The notes under the pieces: model-generated
What the model was told of the DNA's origin: nothing
The model's input: only the letters and a program-made list of their open reading frames with translations
Databases searched by the model: none
Assembly: GCA_003864495.1 (NCBI GenBank)
Contig: ML133400.1
Coordinates: forward strand, 1,542,575-1,606,574
Length of the DNA: 64,000 nt
Origin: Nemopilema nomurai
Lineage: Eukaryota > Cnidaria > Scyphozoa > Rhizostomeae > Rhizostomatidae
Reading direction: 5' to 3'
Shown: in pieces, positions 1 through 14,470 of the stretch
How positions within the stretch are numbered: the stretch's first letter is position 1
How the letters are laid out: every line of letters starts with the position of its first letter
Translations under genes and position numbers: made by a program

Positions 1-3000
1 ATCGTGCATGTTTGCGAGACCAGTGCTTGTGAAAGATCTTTTCAACATGAAGATGGATTTATAGCTTGTACGGTTTAGGTTATTATTGGGCATGTTTGCG
101 AGACCAGTGCTTGTGAAAGATCTTTTAACACGAAGCATGGATTTATAGCTTGTACGGTTTAGGTTATTATTGCATGTTTGCGAGACCAGTGCTTGTGAAA
201 GATCTTTTCAACACGAAGCATGGATTTATAGCTTGTACGGTTTAGGTTATTATTGGGCATGTTTGCGAGACCAGTGCTTGTGAAAGATCTTTTCAACATG
301 CAGAATGGATTTATAGCTTGTACGGTTTAGGTTATATATGCATGTTTGCGAGACCAGTGCTTGTGAAAGATCTTTTCAACATGAAGATGGATTTATAGCT
401 TGTACGGTTTAGGTTATTATTGGGCATGTTTGCGAGACCAGTGCTTGTGAAAGATCTTTTCAACACGAAGCATGGATTTATAGCTTGTACGGTTTAGGTT
501 ATTATTGGCATGTTTGCGAGACCAGTGCTTGTGAAAGATCTTTTCAACACGAAGCATGGATTTATAGCTTGTACGGTTTAGGTTATTATCGGCATGTTTG
601 CGAGACCAGTGCTTGTGAAAGATTTTTCAACACGAAGCATGGATTTATAGCTTGTACGGTTTAGGTTATTATTGCATGTTTGCGAGACCAGTGCTTGTGA
701 AAGATCTTTTCAACACGAAGCATGGATTTATAGCTTGTACGGTTTAGGTTATTATTGGGCATGTTTGCGAGACCAGTGCTTGTGAAAGATCTTTTCAACA
801 CGAAGAATGGATTTATAGCTTGTACGGTTTAGGTTTTATTGGGCATGTTTGCGAGACCAGTGCTTGTGAAAGATCTTTTCAACACGAAGCATGGATTTAT
901 AGCTTGTACGGTTTAGGTTATTATTGGGCATGTTTGCGAGACCAGTGCTTGTGAAAGATCTTTTCAACATGAAGCATGGATTTATAGCTTGTACGGTTTA
1001 GGTTATTATCGGCATGTTTGCGAGACCAGTGCTTGTGAAAGATCTTTTAACACGAAGCATGGATTTATAGCTTGTACGGTTTAGGTTATTATCGTGCATG
1101 TTTGCGAGACCAGTGCTTGTGAAAGATCTTTTCAACATGAAGATGGATTTATAGCTTGTACGGTTTAGGTTATTATTGCATGTTTGCGAGACCAGTGCTT
1201 GAAAGATCTTTTCAACACGAAAGCATGGATTTATAGCTTGTACGGTTTAGGTTATTATTGGGCATGTTTGCGAGACCAGTGCTTGTGAAAGATCTTTTCA
1301 ACACGAAGCATGGATTTATAGCTTGTACGGTTTAGGTTATTATTGGGCATGTTTGCGAGACCAGTGCTTGTGAAAGATCTTTTCAACATGAAGATGGATT
1401 TATAGCTTGTACGGTTTAGGTTATTATTGTGCATGTTTGCGAGACCAGTGCTTGTGAAAGATCTTTTAACATGAAGCATGGATTTATAGCTTGTACGGTT
1501 TAGGTTATTATTGGCATGTTTGCGAGACCAGTGCTTGTGAAAGATCTTTTCAACACGAAGCATGGATTTATAGCTTGTACGGTTTAGGTTATTATTGGGC
1601 ATGTTTGCGAGACCAGTGCTTGTGAAAGATCTTTTCAACATGAAGATGGATTTATAGCTTGTACGGTTTAGGTTATTATTGGGCATGTTTGCGAGACCAG
1701 TGCTTTTTAAAGATCTTTTCAACATAAAGCATGGATTTATAGCTTGTACGGTTTAGGTTATTATTGCATGTTTGCGAGACCAGTGCTTGTGAAAGATCTT
1801 TTCAACATAAGCATGGATTTATAGCTTGTACGGTTTAGGTTATTATTGGGCATGTTTGCGAGACCAGTGCTTGTGAAAGATCTTTTCAACATGAAGAATG
1901 GATTTATAGCTTGTACGGTTTAGGTTATTATTGGGCATGTTTGCGAGACCAGTGCTTGTGAAAGATCTTTTCAACATGAAGATGGATTTATAGCTTGTAC
2001 GGTTTAGGTTATTATTGGGCATGTTTGCGAGACCAGTGCTTGTGAAAGATCTTTTCAACATGAAGATGGATTTATAGCTTGTACGGTTTAGGTTATTATT
2101 GGGCATGTTTGCTAGACCTTCTTTAAAGTTCTTTTCAACATGAAGAATGGATTTATAGCTTGTACGGTTTAGGTTATTATTGGGCATGTTTGCGAGACCA
2201 GTGCTTGTGAAAGATCTTTTCAACATGAAGATGGATTTATAGCTTGTACGGTTTAGGTTATTATTGGGCATGTTTGCGAGACCAGTGCTTGTGAAAGATC
2301 TTTTCAACATAAGCATGGATTTATAGCTTGTACGGTTTAGGTTATTATCGTGCATGTTTGCGAGACCAGTGCTTGTGAAAGATCTTTTCAACATGAAGCA
2401 TGGATTTATAGCTTGTACGGTTTAGGTTATTATTGGCATGTTTGCGAGACCAGTGCTTGTGAAAGATCTTTTCAACATGAAGATGGATTTATAGCTTGTA
2501 CGGTTTAGGTTATTATTGGGCATGTTTGCGGAACGTGCTTGTGAAAGATCTTTTCAACATGAAGATGGATTTATAGCTTGTACGGTTTAGGTTATTATCG
2601 TGCATGTTTGCGAGACCAGTGCTTGTGAAAGATCTTTTCAACACGAAGCATGGATTTATAGCTTGTACGGTTTAGGTTATTATTGCATGTTTGCGAGACC
2701 AGTGCTTGTGAAAGATCTTTTCAACATGAAGCATGGATTTATAGCTTGTACGGTTTAGGTTATTATTGGGCATGTTTGCGAGACCAGTGCTTGTGAAAGA
2801 TCTTTTCAACACGAAGCATGGATTTATAGCTTGTACGGTTTAGGTTATTATTGGGCATGTTTGCGAGACCAGTGCTTGTGAAAGATCTTTTCAACATGAA
2901 GATGGATTTATAGCTTGTACGGTTTAGGTTATTATTGGGCATGTTTGCGAGACGTGCTTGTGAAAGATCTTTTCAACATGAAGATGGATTTATAGCTTGT

Positions 3001-6000
3001 ACGGTTTAGGTTATTATTGGGCATGTTTGCGAGAAGTGCTTGTGAAAGATCTTTTCAACATGAAGGATTTATAGCTTGTACGGTTTAGGTTATTATTGCA
3101 TGTTTGCGAGACCAGTGCTTGTGAAAGATCTTTTCAACATGAAGCATGGATTTATAGCTTGTACGGTTTAGGTTATTATTGCATGTTTGCGAGACCAGTG
3201 CTTGTGAAAGATCTTTTCAACATGAAGAATGGATTTATAGCTTGTACGGTTTAGGTTATTATTGGGCATGTTTGCGAGAACCAGTGCTTGTGAAAGATCT
3301 TTTCAACATGAAGCATGGATTTATAGCTTGTACGGTTTAGGTTATTATTGGGCATGTTTGCGAGACCAGTGCTTGTGAAAGATCTTTTCAACATGAAGAA
3401 TGGATTTATAGCTTGTACGGTTTAGGTTATTATTGGGCATGTTTGCGAGAACGTGCTTGTGAAAGATCTTTTCAACATGAAGAATGGATTTATAGCTTGT
3501 ACGGTTTAGGTTATTATTGGGCATGTTTGCGAGAAGTGCTTGTGAAAGATCTTTTCAACATGAAGATGGATTTATAGCTTGTACGGTTTAGGTTATTATT
3601 GGGCATGTTTGCGAGACCAGTGCTTGTGAAAGATCTTTTCAACATGAAGATGGATTTATAGCTTGTACGGTTTAGGTTATTATTGGGCATGTTTGCGAGA
3701 CCAGTGCTTGTGAAAGATCTTTTCAACATGAAGCATGGATTTATAGCTTGTACGGTTTAGGTTATTATTGGGCATGTTTGCGAGACCAGTGCTTGTGAAA
3801 GATCTTTTCAACATAAGCATGGATTTATAGCTTGTACGGTTTAGGTTATTATTGGGCATGTTTGCGAGACCAGTGCTTGTGAAAGATCTTTTCAACATGA
3901 AGAATGGATTTATAGCTTGTACGGTTTAGGTTATTATTGGGCATGTTTGCGGAAGTGCTTGTGAAAGATCTTTTCAACAGAAGCATGGATTTATAGCTTG
4001 TACGGTTTAGGTTATTATTGCATGTTTGCGAGACCAGTGCTTGTGAAAGATCTTTTCAACACGAAGCATGGATTTATAGCTTGTACGGTTTAGGTTATTA
4101 TCGTGCATGTTTGCGAGACCAGTGCTTGTGAAAGATCTTTTCAACAAAGCATGGATTTATAGCTTGTACGGTTTAGGTTATTATTGGCATGTTTGCGAGA
4201 CCAGTGCTTGTGAAAGATCTTTTCAACATGAAGATGGATTTATAGCTTGTACGGTTTAGGTTATTATTGGGCATGTTTGCGGAAGTGCTTGTGAAAGATC
4301 TTTTCAACACGAAGCATGGATTTATAGCTTGTACGGTTTAGGTTATTATTGGGCATGTTTGCGAGACCAGTGCTTGTGAAAGATCTTTTCAACATAAGCA
4401 TGGATTTATAGCTTGTACGGTTTAGGTTATTATTGGGCATGTTTGCGAGACCAGTGCTTGTGAAAGATCTTTTCAAACATGAAGATGGATTTATAGCTTG
4501 TACGGTTTAGGTTATTATTGGGCATGTTTGCGAGACCAGTGCTTGTGAAAGATCTTTTCAACATGAAGCATGGATTTATAGCTTGTACGGTTTAGGTTAT
4601 TATTGGGCATGTTTGCGAGAAGTGCTTGTGAAAGATCTTTTCAACATGAAGCATGGATTTATAGCTTGTACGGTTTAGGTTATTATTGGGCATGTTTGCG
4701 AGACCAGTGCTTGTGAAAGATCTTTTCAACACGAAGCATGGATTTATAGCTTGTACGGTTTAGGTTATTATTGGGCATGTTTGCGAGACCAGTGCTTGTG
4801 AAAGATCTTTTCAACATGAAGCATGGATTTATAGCTTGTACGGTTTAGGTTATTATTGGGCATGTTTGCGAGACCAGTGCTTGTGAAAGATCTTTTCAAC
4901 ATGAAGCATGGATTTATAGCTTGTACGGTTTAGGTTATTATTGGGCATGTTTGCGAGACCAGTGCTTGTGAAAGATCTTTTCAACACGAAGCATGGATTT
5001 ATAGCTTGTACGGTTTAGGTTATTATTGGGCATGTTTGCGAGACCAGTGCTTGTGAAAGATCTTTTCAACATGAAGCATGGATTTATAGCTTGTACGGTT
5101 TAGGTTATTATTGGGCATGTTTGCGAGACCAGTGCTTGTGAAAGATCTTTTCAACATGAAGCATGGATTTATAGCTTGTACGGTTTAGGTTATTATTGCA
5201 TGTTTGCGAGACAGTGCTTGTGAAAGATCTTTTCAACATGAAGAATGGATTTATAGCTTGTACGGTTTAGGTTATTATTGGGCATGTTTGCGAGAAGTGC
5301 TTGTGAAAGATCTTTTCAACACGAAGCATGGATTTATAGCTTGTACGGTTTAGGTTATTATTGGGCATGTTTGCGAGACCAGTGCTTGTGAAAGATCTTT
5401 TCAACATGAAGCATGGATTTATAGCTTGTACGGTTTAGGTTATTATTGGGCATGTTTGCGAGACGTGCTTGTGAAAGATCTTTTCAACACGAAGCATGGA
5501 TTTATAGCTTGTACGGTTTAGGTTATTATTGGGCATGTTTGCGAGACCAGTGCTTGTGAAAGATCTTTTCAACATGAAGCATGGATTTATAGCTTGTACG
5601 GTTTAGGTTATTATTGGCATGTTTGCGAGACCAGTGCTTGTGAAAGATCTTTTCAACACGAAGCATGGATTTATAGCTTGTACGGTTTAGGTTATTATGT
5701 GCATGTTTGCGAGACCAGTGCTTGTGAAAGATCTTTTCAACATGAAGATGGATTTATAGCTTGTACGGTTTAGGTTATTATTGGGCATGTTTGCGAGACC
5801 AGTGCTTGTGAAAGATCTTTTCAACATGAAGTATGGATTTATAGCTTGTACGGTTTAGGTTATTATTGGCATGTTTGCGAGACCAGTGCTTGTGAAAGAT
5901 CTTTTCAACATGAAGCATGGATTTATAGCTTGTACGGTTTAGGTTATTATTGGGCATGTTTGCGAGACCAGTGCTTGTGAAAGATCTTTTCAACATGAAA

Positions 6001-9000
6001 GGATTTATAGCTTGTACGGTTTAGGTTATTATTGGGCATGTTTGCGAGACCAGTGCTTGTGAAAGATCTTTTCAACATGAAGCATGGATTTATAGCTTGT
6101 ACGGTTTAGGTTATTATTGGGCATGTTTGCGAGACCAGTGCTTGTGAAAGATCTTTTCAACAAAGAACATGGATTTATAGCTTGTACGGTTTAGGTTATT
6201 ATTGGCATGTTTGCGAGACCAGTGCTTGTGAAAGATCTTTTCAACACGAAGCATGGATTTATAGCTTGTACGGTTTAGGTTATTATTGGGCATGTTTGCG
6301 AGACCAGTGCTTGTGAAAGATCTTTTCAACATGAATATGGATTTATAGCTTGTACGGTTTAGGTTATTATTGGGCATGTTTGCGAGACCAGTGCTTGTGA
6401 AAGATCTTTTCAACATGAAGCATGGATTTATAGCTTGTACGGTTTAGGTTATTATTGGCATGTTTGCGAGACCAGTGCTTGTGAAAGATCTTTTCAACAC
6501 GAAGTGGATTTATAGCTTGTACGGTTTAGGTTATTATTGGGCATGTTTGCGAGACCAGTGCTTGTGAAAGATCTTTTCAACATGAAGATGGATTTATAGC
6601 TTGTACGGTTTAGGTTATTATTGGGCATGTTTGCGAGACCAGTGCTTGTGAAAGATCTTTTCAACATGAAGATGGATTTATAGCTTGTACGGTTTAGGTT
6701 ATTATTGGCATGTTTGCGAGACCAGTGCTTGTGAAAGATCTTTTCAACATGAAGATGGATTTATAGCTTGTACGGTTTAGGTTATTATTGGGCATGTTTG
6801 CGAGACCAGTGCTTGTGAAAGATCTTTTCAACACGAAGATGGATTTATAGCTTGTACGGTTTAGGTTATTATTGGGCATGTTTGCGAGACCAGTGCTTGC
6901 GAAAGATCTTTTCAACATGAAGAATGGATTTATAGCTTGTACGGTTTAGGTTATTATTGGGCATGTTTGCGAGACCAGTGCTTGTGAAAGATCTTTTCAA
7001 CACGAAGCATGGATTTATAGCTTGTACGGTTTAGGTTATTATTGGGCATGTTTGCGAGACCAGTGCTGTGAAAGATCTTTTCAACATGAATGGATTTATA
7101 GCTTGTACGGTTTAGGTTATTATTGGCATGTTTGCGAGACCAGTGCTTGTGAAAGATCTTTTCAACACGAAGCATGGATTTATAGCTTGTACGGTTTAGG
7201 TTATTATTGGGCATGTTTGCGAGACCAGTGCTTGTGAAAGATCTTTTCAACACGAATCATGGATTTATAGCTTGTACGGTTTAGGTTATTATTGAGCATG
7301 TTTGCGAGACCAGTGCTTGTAAAAGATCTTTTCAACATGAAGAATGGATTTATAGCTTGTACGGTTTAGGTTATTATTGGGCATGTTTGCGAGACCAGTG
7401 CTTGTGAAAGATCTTTTCAACATGAAGAATGGATTTATAGCTTGTACGGTTTAGGTTATTATTGGGCATGTTTGCGAGACCAGTGCTTGTGAAAGATCTT
7501 TTCAACATGAAGCATGGATTTATAGCTTGTACGGTTTAGGTTATTATTGGGCATGTTTGCGAGACAGTGCTTGTGAAAGATCTTTTCAACATGAAGAATG
7601 GATTTATAGCTTGTACGGTTTAGGTTATTATTGGGCATGTTTGCGAGACCAGTGCTTGTGAAAGATCTTTTCAACATGAAGATGGATTTATAGCTTGTAC
7701 GGTTTAGGTTATTATTGGCATGTTTGCGAGAAGTGCTTGTGAAAGATCTTTTCAACATGAAGATGGATTTATAGCTTGTACGGTTTAGGTTATTATTGGG
7801 CATGTTTGCGAGACCAGTGCTTGTGAAAGATCTTTTCAACATGAAGCATGGATTTATAGCTTGTACGGTTTAGGTTATTATTGGGCATGTTTGCGAGACC
7901 AGTGCTTGTGAAAGATCTTTTCAACATGAAGAATGGATTTATAGCTTGTACGGTTTAGGTTATTATTGGGCATGTTTGCGAGAAGTGCTTGTGAAAGATC
8001 TTTTCAACATGAAGCATGGATTTATAGCTTGTACGGTTTAGGTTATTATTGGCATGTTTGCGAGACCAGTGCTTGTGAAAGATCTTTTCAACATGAAGCA
8101 ATGGATTTATAGCTTGTACGGTTTAGGTTATTATTGGGCATGTTTGCGAGACCAGTGCTTGTGAAAGATCTTTTCAACACAAGATGGATTTATAGCTTGT
8201 ACGGTTTAGGTTATTATTGGGCATGTTTGCGAGACCAGTGCTTGTGAAAGATCTTTTCAACATGAAGCATGGATTTATAGCTTGTACGGTTTAGGTTATT
8301 ATTGGGCATGTTTGCGAGACCAGTGCTTGTGAAAGATCTTTTCAACACGAAGCATGGATTTATAGCTTGTACGGTTTAGGTTATTATTGGGCATGTTTGC
8401 GAGACCAGTGCTTGTGAAAGATCTTTTCAACACGAAGCATGGATTTATAGCTTGTACGGTTTAGGTTATTATTGGGCATGTTTGCGAGACCAGTGCTTGT
8501 GAAAGATCTTTTCAACACGAAGCATGGATTTATAGCTTGTACGGTTTAGGTTATTATTGGCATGTTTGCGAGACCAGTGCTTGTGAAAGATCTTTTCAAC
8601 ACGAAGCATGGATTTATAGCTTGTACGGTTTAGGTTATTATTGGGCATGTTTGCGAGACCAGTGCTTGTGAAAGATCTTTTCAACACAAGCATGGATTTA
8701 TAGCTTGTACGGTTTAGGTTATTATTGGGCATGTTTGCGAGACCAGTGCTTGTGAAAGATCTTTTCAACATGAAGCATGGATTTATAGCTTGTACGGTTT
8801 AGGTTATTATTGGGCATGTTTGCGAGACCAGTGCTTGTGAAAGATCTTTTCAACATGAAGCATGGATTTATAGCTTGTACGGTTTAGGTTATTATTGCAT
8901 GTTTGCGAGACCAGTGCTTGTGAAAGATCTTTTCAACACGAAGCATGGATTTATAGCTTGTACGGTTTAGGTTATTATTGGGCATGTTTGCGAGACCAGT

Positions 9001-12000
9001 GCTTGTGAAGATCTTTTCAACACGAAGCATGGATTTATAGCTTGTACGGTTTAGGTTATTATTGGGCATGTTTGCGAGACCAGTGCTTGTGAAAGATCTT
9101 TTCAACACGAAGCATGGATTTATAGCTTGTACGGTTTAGGTTATTATTGGCATGTTTGCGAGACCAGTGCTTGTGAAAGATCTTTTCAACACGAAGCATG
9201 GATTTATAGCTTGTACGGTTTAGGTTATTATTGGCATGTTTGCGAGACCAGTGCTTGTGAAAGATCTTTTCAACATGAAGCATGGATTTATAGCTTGTAC
9301 GGTTTAGGTTATTATTGGGCATGTTTGCGAGACCAGTGCTTGTGAAAGATCTTTTCAACACGAAGCATGGATTTATAGCTTGTACGGTTTAGGTTATTAT
9401 TGGGCATGTTTGCGAGACCAGTGCTTGTGAAAGATCTTTTCAACACGAAGCATGGATTTATAGCTTGTACGGTTTAGGTTATTATTGGGCATGTTTGCGA
9501 GACCAGTGCTTGTGAAAGATCTTTTCAACATGAAGCATGGATTTATAGCTTGTACGGTTTAGGTTATTATTGGGCATGTTTGCGAGACCAGTGCTTGTGA
9601 AAGATCTTTTCAACACGAAGCATGGATTTATAGCTTGTACGGTTTAGGTTATTATTGGCATGTTTGCGAGACCAGTGCTTGTGAAAGATCTTTTCAACAC
9701 GAAGCATGGATTTATAGCTTGTACGGTTTAGGTTATTATTGCATGTTTGCGAGACCAGTGCTTGTGAAAGATCTTTTCAACACGAAGCATGGATTTATAG
9801 CTTGTACGGTTTAGGTTATTATTGGCATGTTTGCGAGACCAGTGCTTGTGAAAGATCTTTTCAACATGAAGATGGATTTATAGCTTGTACGGTTTAGGTT
9901 ATTATTGGCATGTTTGCGAGACCAGTGCTTGTGAAAGATCTTTTCAACATGAAGCATGGATTTATAGCTTGTACGGTTTAGGTTATTATTGGGCATGTTT
10001 TCGAGACAGTGCTTGTGAAAGATCTTTTCAACATAAGATGGATTATAGCTTGTACGGTTTAGGTTATTATTGGGCATGTTTGCGAGAAGTGCTTGTGAAA
10101 GATCTTTTCAACATGAAGCATGGATTTATAGCTTGTACGGTTTAGGTTATTATTGGGATGTTTGCGAGACAGTGCTTGTGAAAGACTTTTCAACATGAAA
10201 GATGATTTATAGCTTGTACGGTTTAGGTTATTATTGGGCATGTTTGCGAGAACGTGCTTGTGAAAGATCTTTTCAACATAAGCATGGATTTATAGCTTGT
10301 ACGGTTTAGGTTATTATTGGGCATGTTTGCGAGACAGTGCTTGTGAAAGATCTTTTCAACACAAGCATGGATTTATAGCTTGTACGGTTTAGGTTATTAT
10401 TGGGCATGTTTGCGAGACCAGTGCTTGTGAAAGATCTTTTCAACATGAAGCATGGATTTATAGCTTGTACGGTTTAGGTTATTATTGGGCATGTTTGCGA
10501 GACCAGTGCTTGTGAAAGATCTTTTCAACACGAAGCATGGATTTATAGCTTGTACGGTTTAGGTTATTATTGGGCATGTTTGCGAGACCAGTGCTTGTGA
10601 AAGATCTTTTCAACATGAAGCATGGATTTATAGCTTGTACGTTTAGGTTATTATTGGGCATGTTTGCGAGACCAGTGCTTGTGAAAGATCTTTTAACACG
10701 AAGCATGGATTTATAGCTTGTACGGTTTAGGTTATTATTGGGCATGTTTGCGAGACCAGTGCTTGTGAAAGATCTTTTCAACATGAAGCATGGATTTATA
10801 GCTTGTACGGTTTAGGTTATTATTGGGCATGTTTGCGAGACCAGTGCTTGTGAAAGATCTTTTCAACAGAAGCATGGATTTATAGCTTGTACGGTTTAGG
10901 TTATTATTGGGCATGTTTGCGAGACCAGTGCTTGTGAAAGATCTTTTCAACATGAAGATGGATTTATAGCTTGTACGGTTTAGGTTATTATTGGGCATGT
11001 TTGCGAGACCAGTGCTTGTGAAAGATCTTTTCAACACGAAGCATGGATTTATAGCTTGTACGGTTTAGGTTATTATTGGGCATGTTTGCGAGACCAGTGC
11101 TTGTGAAAGATCTTTTCAACACGAAAGATGGATTTATAGCTTGTACGGTTTAGGTTATTATTGGCATGTTTGCGAGACCAGTGCTTGTGAAAGATCTTTT
11201 CAACATGAAGCATGGATTTATAGCTTGTACGGTTTAGGTTATTATTGGCATGTTTGCGAGACAGTGCTTGTGAAAGATCTTTTCAACAGAAGCATGGATT
11301 TATAGCTTGTACGGTTTAGGTTATTATCGTGCATGTTTGCGAGACCAGTGCTTGTGAAAGATCTTTTCAACATGAAGATGGATTTATAGCTTGTACGGTT
11401 TAGGTTATTATTGGGCATGTTTGCGAGACCAGTGCTTGTGAAAGATCTTTTCAACATGAAGCATGGATTTATAGCTTGTACGGTTTAGGTTATTATTGGC
11501 ATGTTTGCGAGACCAGTGCTTGTGAAAGATCTTTTCAACATGAAGCATGGATTTATAGCTTGTACGGTTTAGGTTATTATTGTGCATGTTTGCGAGACCA
11601 GTGCTTGTGAAAGATCTTTTCAACACGAAGCATGGATTTATAGCTTGTACGGTTTAGGTTATTATGGCATGTTTGCGAGACCAGTGCTTGTGAAAGATCT
11701 TTTCAACATGAAGAATGGATTTATAGCTTGTACGGTTTAGGTTATTATTGTGCATGTTTGCGAGACCAGTGCTTGTGAAAGATCTTTTCAACACGAAGCA
11801 TGGATTTATAGCTTGTACGGTTTAGGTTATTATCGTGCATGTTTGCGAGACCAGTGCTTGTGAAAGATCTTTTCAACATGAAGCATGGATTTATAGCTTG
11901 TACGGTTTAGGTTATTATTGGCATGTTTGCGAGACCAGTGCTTGCGAAGATCTTTTCAACATGAAGAATGGATTATAGCTTGTCGGTTTAGGTTATTATT

Positions 12001-12704
12001 GTGCATGTTTGCGAGACCAGTGCTTGCGAAAGATCTTTCAACGAAAGCATGGATTTATAGCTTGTACGGTTTAGGTTATTATTGCATGTTTGCGAGACCA
12101 GTGCTTGTGAAAGATCTTTTCAACATGAAGCATGGATTTATAGCTTGTACGGTTTAGGTTATTATTGGGCATGTTTGCGAGACCAGTGCTTGTGAAAGAT
12201 CTTTTCAACAAAGATGGATTTATAGCTTGTACGGTTTAGGTTATTATTGGCATGTTTGCGAGACCAGTGCTTGCGAAAGATCTTTTCAACACGAAGCATG
12301 GATTTATAGCTTGTACGGTTTAGGTTATTATTGGGCATGTTTGCGAGACCAGTGCTTTTTAAAGATCTTTTCAACATGAAGTATGGATTTATAGCTTGTA
12401 CGGTTTAGGTTATTATTGGCATGTTTGCGAGACCAGTGCTTGTGAAAGATCTTTTCAACATGAAGATGGATTTATAGCTTGTACGGTTTAGGTTATTATT
12501 GGGCATGTTTGCGAGACCAGTGCTTGTGAAAGATCTTTTCAACATGAAGCATGGATTTATAGCTTGTACGGTTTAGGTTATTATTGGGCATGTTTGCGAG
12601 ACCAGTGCTTGTGAAAGACCTTTTCAACATGAAGCATGGATTTATAGCTTGTACGGTTTAGGTTATTATTGGGCATGTTTGCGAGAACAGTGCTTGCGAA
12701 AGAT
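1..12704. repeat. Satellite array, ~84-bp unit, about 150 copies
   Basis: Head-to-tail copies of one unit fill the first 12.7 kb and continue past the left edge. Successive starts of the GCATGTTTGCGAG segment are spaced 82-86 bp apart, most often 84 or 85. Each unit holds a constant core with the palindrome AAAGATCTTT (a BglII site), then TTTATAGCTTGTACGG and TTTAGGTTATTA. Variation sits mainly at three points: the TTGGG/TTGG/TTG/TCGTG spacer, the GAGACCAG tract, and the AACAYGAAGCATGG tract. Because 84 is 28 codons, long open frames of a 28-residue repeat appear on the minus strand. They break whenever the unit length shifts, so I read them as artefacts rather than genes. The array decays at 12680-12704 into unique sequence. 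I do not recognise this satellite family. Confidence 0.97.
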
Positions 12705-13233
12705 TGTGCCTGATTTTACGAATCTACGATGTGGAACAACCGTTCAGAAGCAAAGTAACTTATTCAAAATGTTTGGCGTAAAGATCGTCTTATCGGAAGA
12801 AAGACTTTGAGACATTTTAATTTTGTCTCTTTGCCTTAATGCTCATCAAGGGACTTGCTTGTCTCAAGGCTAACGATAAGGGGATTTATTTAATTACAAA
12901 AACCCATTTCTCTATTTTTGGTTTTCTTTGAAGTAATAACTATAATCCCATAACAGTACAGGGAATAGTATCGACGAGAATGTTAGTAATCGGAAATCAA
13001 CATCGAAAAGTTAGATGTTCTTAAGCAAAACTGATTAAGGATAGGAAACCAAGTGTCTGGATCCCCCAACTGCGGATTCCTCTGCTCTGGCGCATAATTT
13101 ATGGGCCTGTTTTTTCTGTCGCAAAGGGTATGTGTTCCTGTTATGGTTTGACGCAACAAAGGAAGTTTTTCACTTCATTAACCATTTTGTTCCCGGGGCC
13201 TCCGTTGAATCAAACACAATGACACACAAGCGC
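12705..13233. other. Unique sequence right of the satellite, no gene seen
   Basis: This stretch joins the satellite edge to the promoter of the next gene. I see no open frame, RNA gene or repeat of note in it. Confidence 0.6.
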
Positions 13234-13240
13234 TATATAG
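13234..13240 (+). promoter_or_regulatory. TATA box of the tectonin-like gene
   Basis: TATATAG lies within CGCTATATAGGGAGG. It is about 30 bp upstream of a short segment that ends in a good splice donor (CCAG then GTTAGT at 13304). The spacing fits a TATA-driven start near 13265. Placement rests on motif and spacing only. Confidence 0.5.
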
Positions 13241-13264
13241 GGAGGCGTAGCTACGATTTAGGTC

Positions 13265-13303
13265 ATTCCGGAAAGAACTTCAGACAGTACTGACAAATTC
13301 CAG
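13265..13303 (+). other. Candidate untranslated leader exon
   Basis: A ~40-bp segment begins about 30 bp after the TATA box and ends with CAG followed by the donor GTTAGT. It has no ATG. A matching acceptor (TTTGTGGGCAG) ends at 14458, just before the first ATG of the coding region, so a 1.15-kb first intron is plausible. RNA reads would be needed to confirm it. Confidence 0.4.
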
Positions 13304-14470
13304 GTTAGTGGTTTGTATCTCTAGCATTCAGTATTTCTATGTTGTATGCTATTAGAAGGTGAAGTCTTGTCGGAGTTAGTTGTATCAGAATAGCTTGATT
13401 TCAGCACCAATATTCTGTGTGCTCAAGATATGAAGAAGATCCAAAATCCCTCTAATATTTCATATAATTACTTCTGTAAAGTTATCTAAATCACTCCTAA
13501 TACGTTATTTCAACTTCTTCAAACAAGTGATGTAACGAAAAAGTTTCAGTACCTCCACCAGGAGCTTTCTTTTTAACGTAGAAATATCTGCAAAATATTT
13601 CAATTACCGTCGCGTTAATTGTACTCAAAAAATGAAGAAATTTTCCTTAAACGTCTGCTTTTGTCTATTCTCTCTAACTAAACCAGCAATAAATTATTTC
13701 TTGTTTCAAAATATCTAGGTTGTCAAGTGAACTGGTTTCTAAGCTATTGACTAAAGAGATAATGAATAGGTTATTAAGCCAGTAAAGGCTGACGAAAATA
13801 CTGACGAAAAACAACAATTTCTTACGACATGATGCTAACTTTAAGGCGATAATTGAATTGCTTTTTTCAGCTTTAGAAAGTCATAAACGTAAAGCAAACA
13901 TTTGTGTACTCGCTTACAAACTTTTGTAGAACGATCAGAGGTTTGCTACCAATCCACTTAGAAGTTTTACTAGAATCTCCTCGTGGTGCTTGGTAGAAAA
14001 AGAGCTAGGTAATCGCCATTAGAAATGTGCTTCGAAAGTTCTTAATTGTAGCTTAATTTGAAGGAGGACACCTTGTTTTGGGGACATGGGACAACTCTTA
14101 TCATATCAAAGACTATAAAAGTTCTGGGGCAAACTAAGTTAGCTTATTGAGGATGCTTATTAGACATCAAAGGCGGACAAAGCGATTTTGGCAAAAGGGT
14201 CGCAAGGGAGTAATGACTATTTAGAATTGTTTTATGTCACGCTTTATCAGTTGATAGTGAACGCCCATTTTGTTTTTGAAATCTAGTCCACGAAACGAAG
14301 AAAAACACGAGACTAGAAAGTATTGCGTTTGTGTTTTGGGAACGTTCTATAAAACAGCTCGAAGCGCGTGGAATTTTTTAATTTCAACAATCAACCTTTG
14401 CTTGTAGCACTTTAAAGAGAACTATTAAGTTTTATGTGTCCGCAATACTTTGTGGGCAGGACAACAAGCA

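Noticed and set aside
1255..12377. Many minus-strand and plus-strand open frames inside the satellite
   Set aside because: They follow from an 84-bp unit being a multiple of three and end wherever unit length changes; no start context, domain or splice signal supports them.
1..12704. Telomere-like TTTAGG within the satellite
   Set aside because: TTTAGG occurs once per 84-bp unit, not as a short tandem array, so it is not telomeric.
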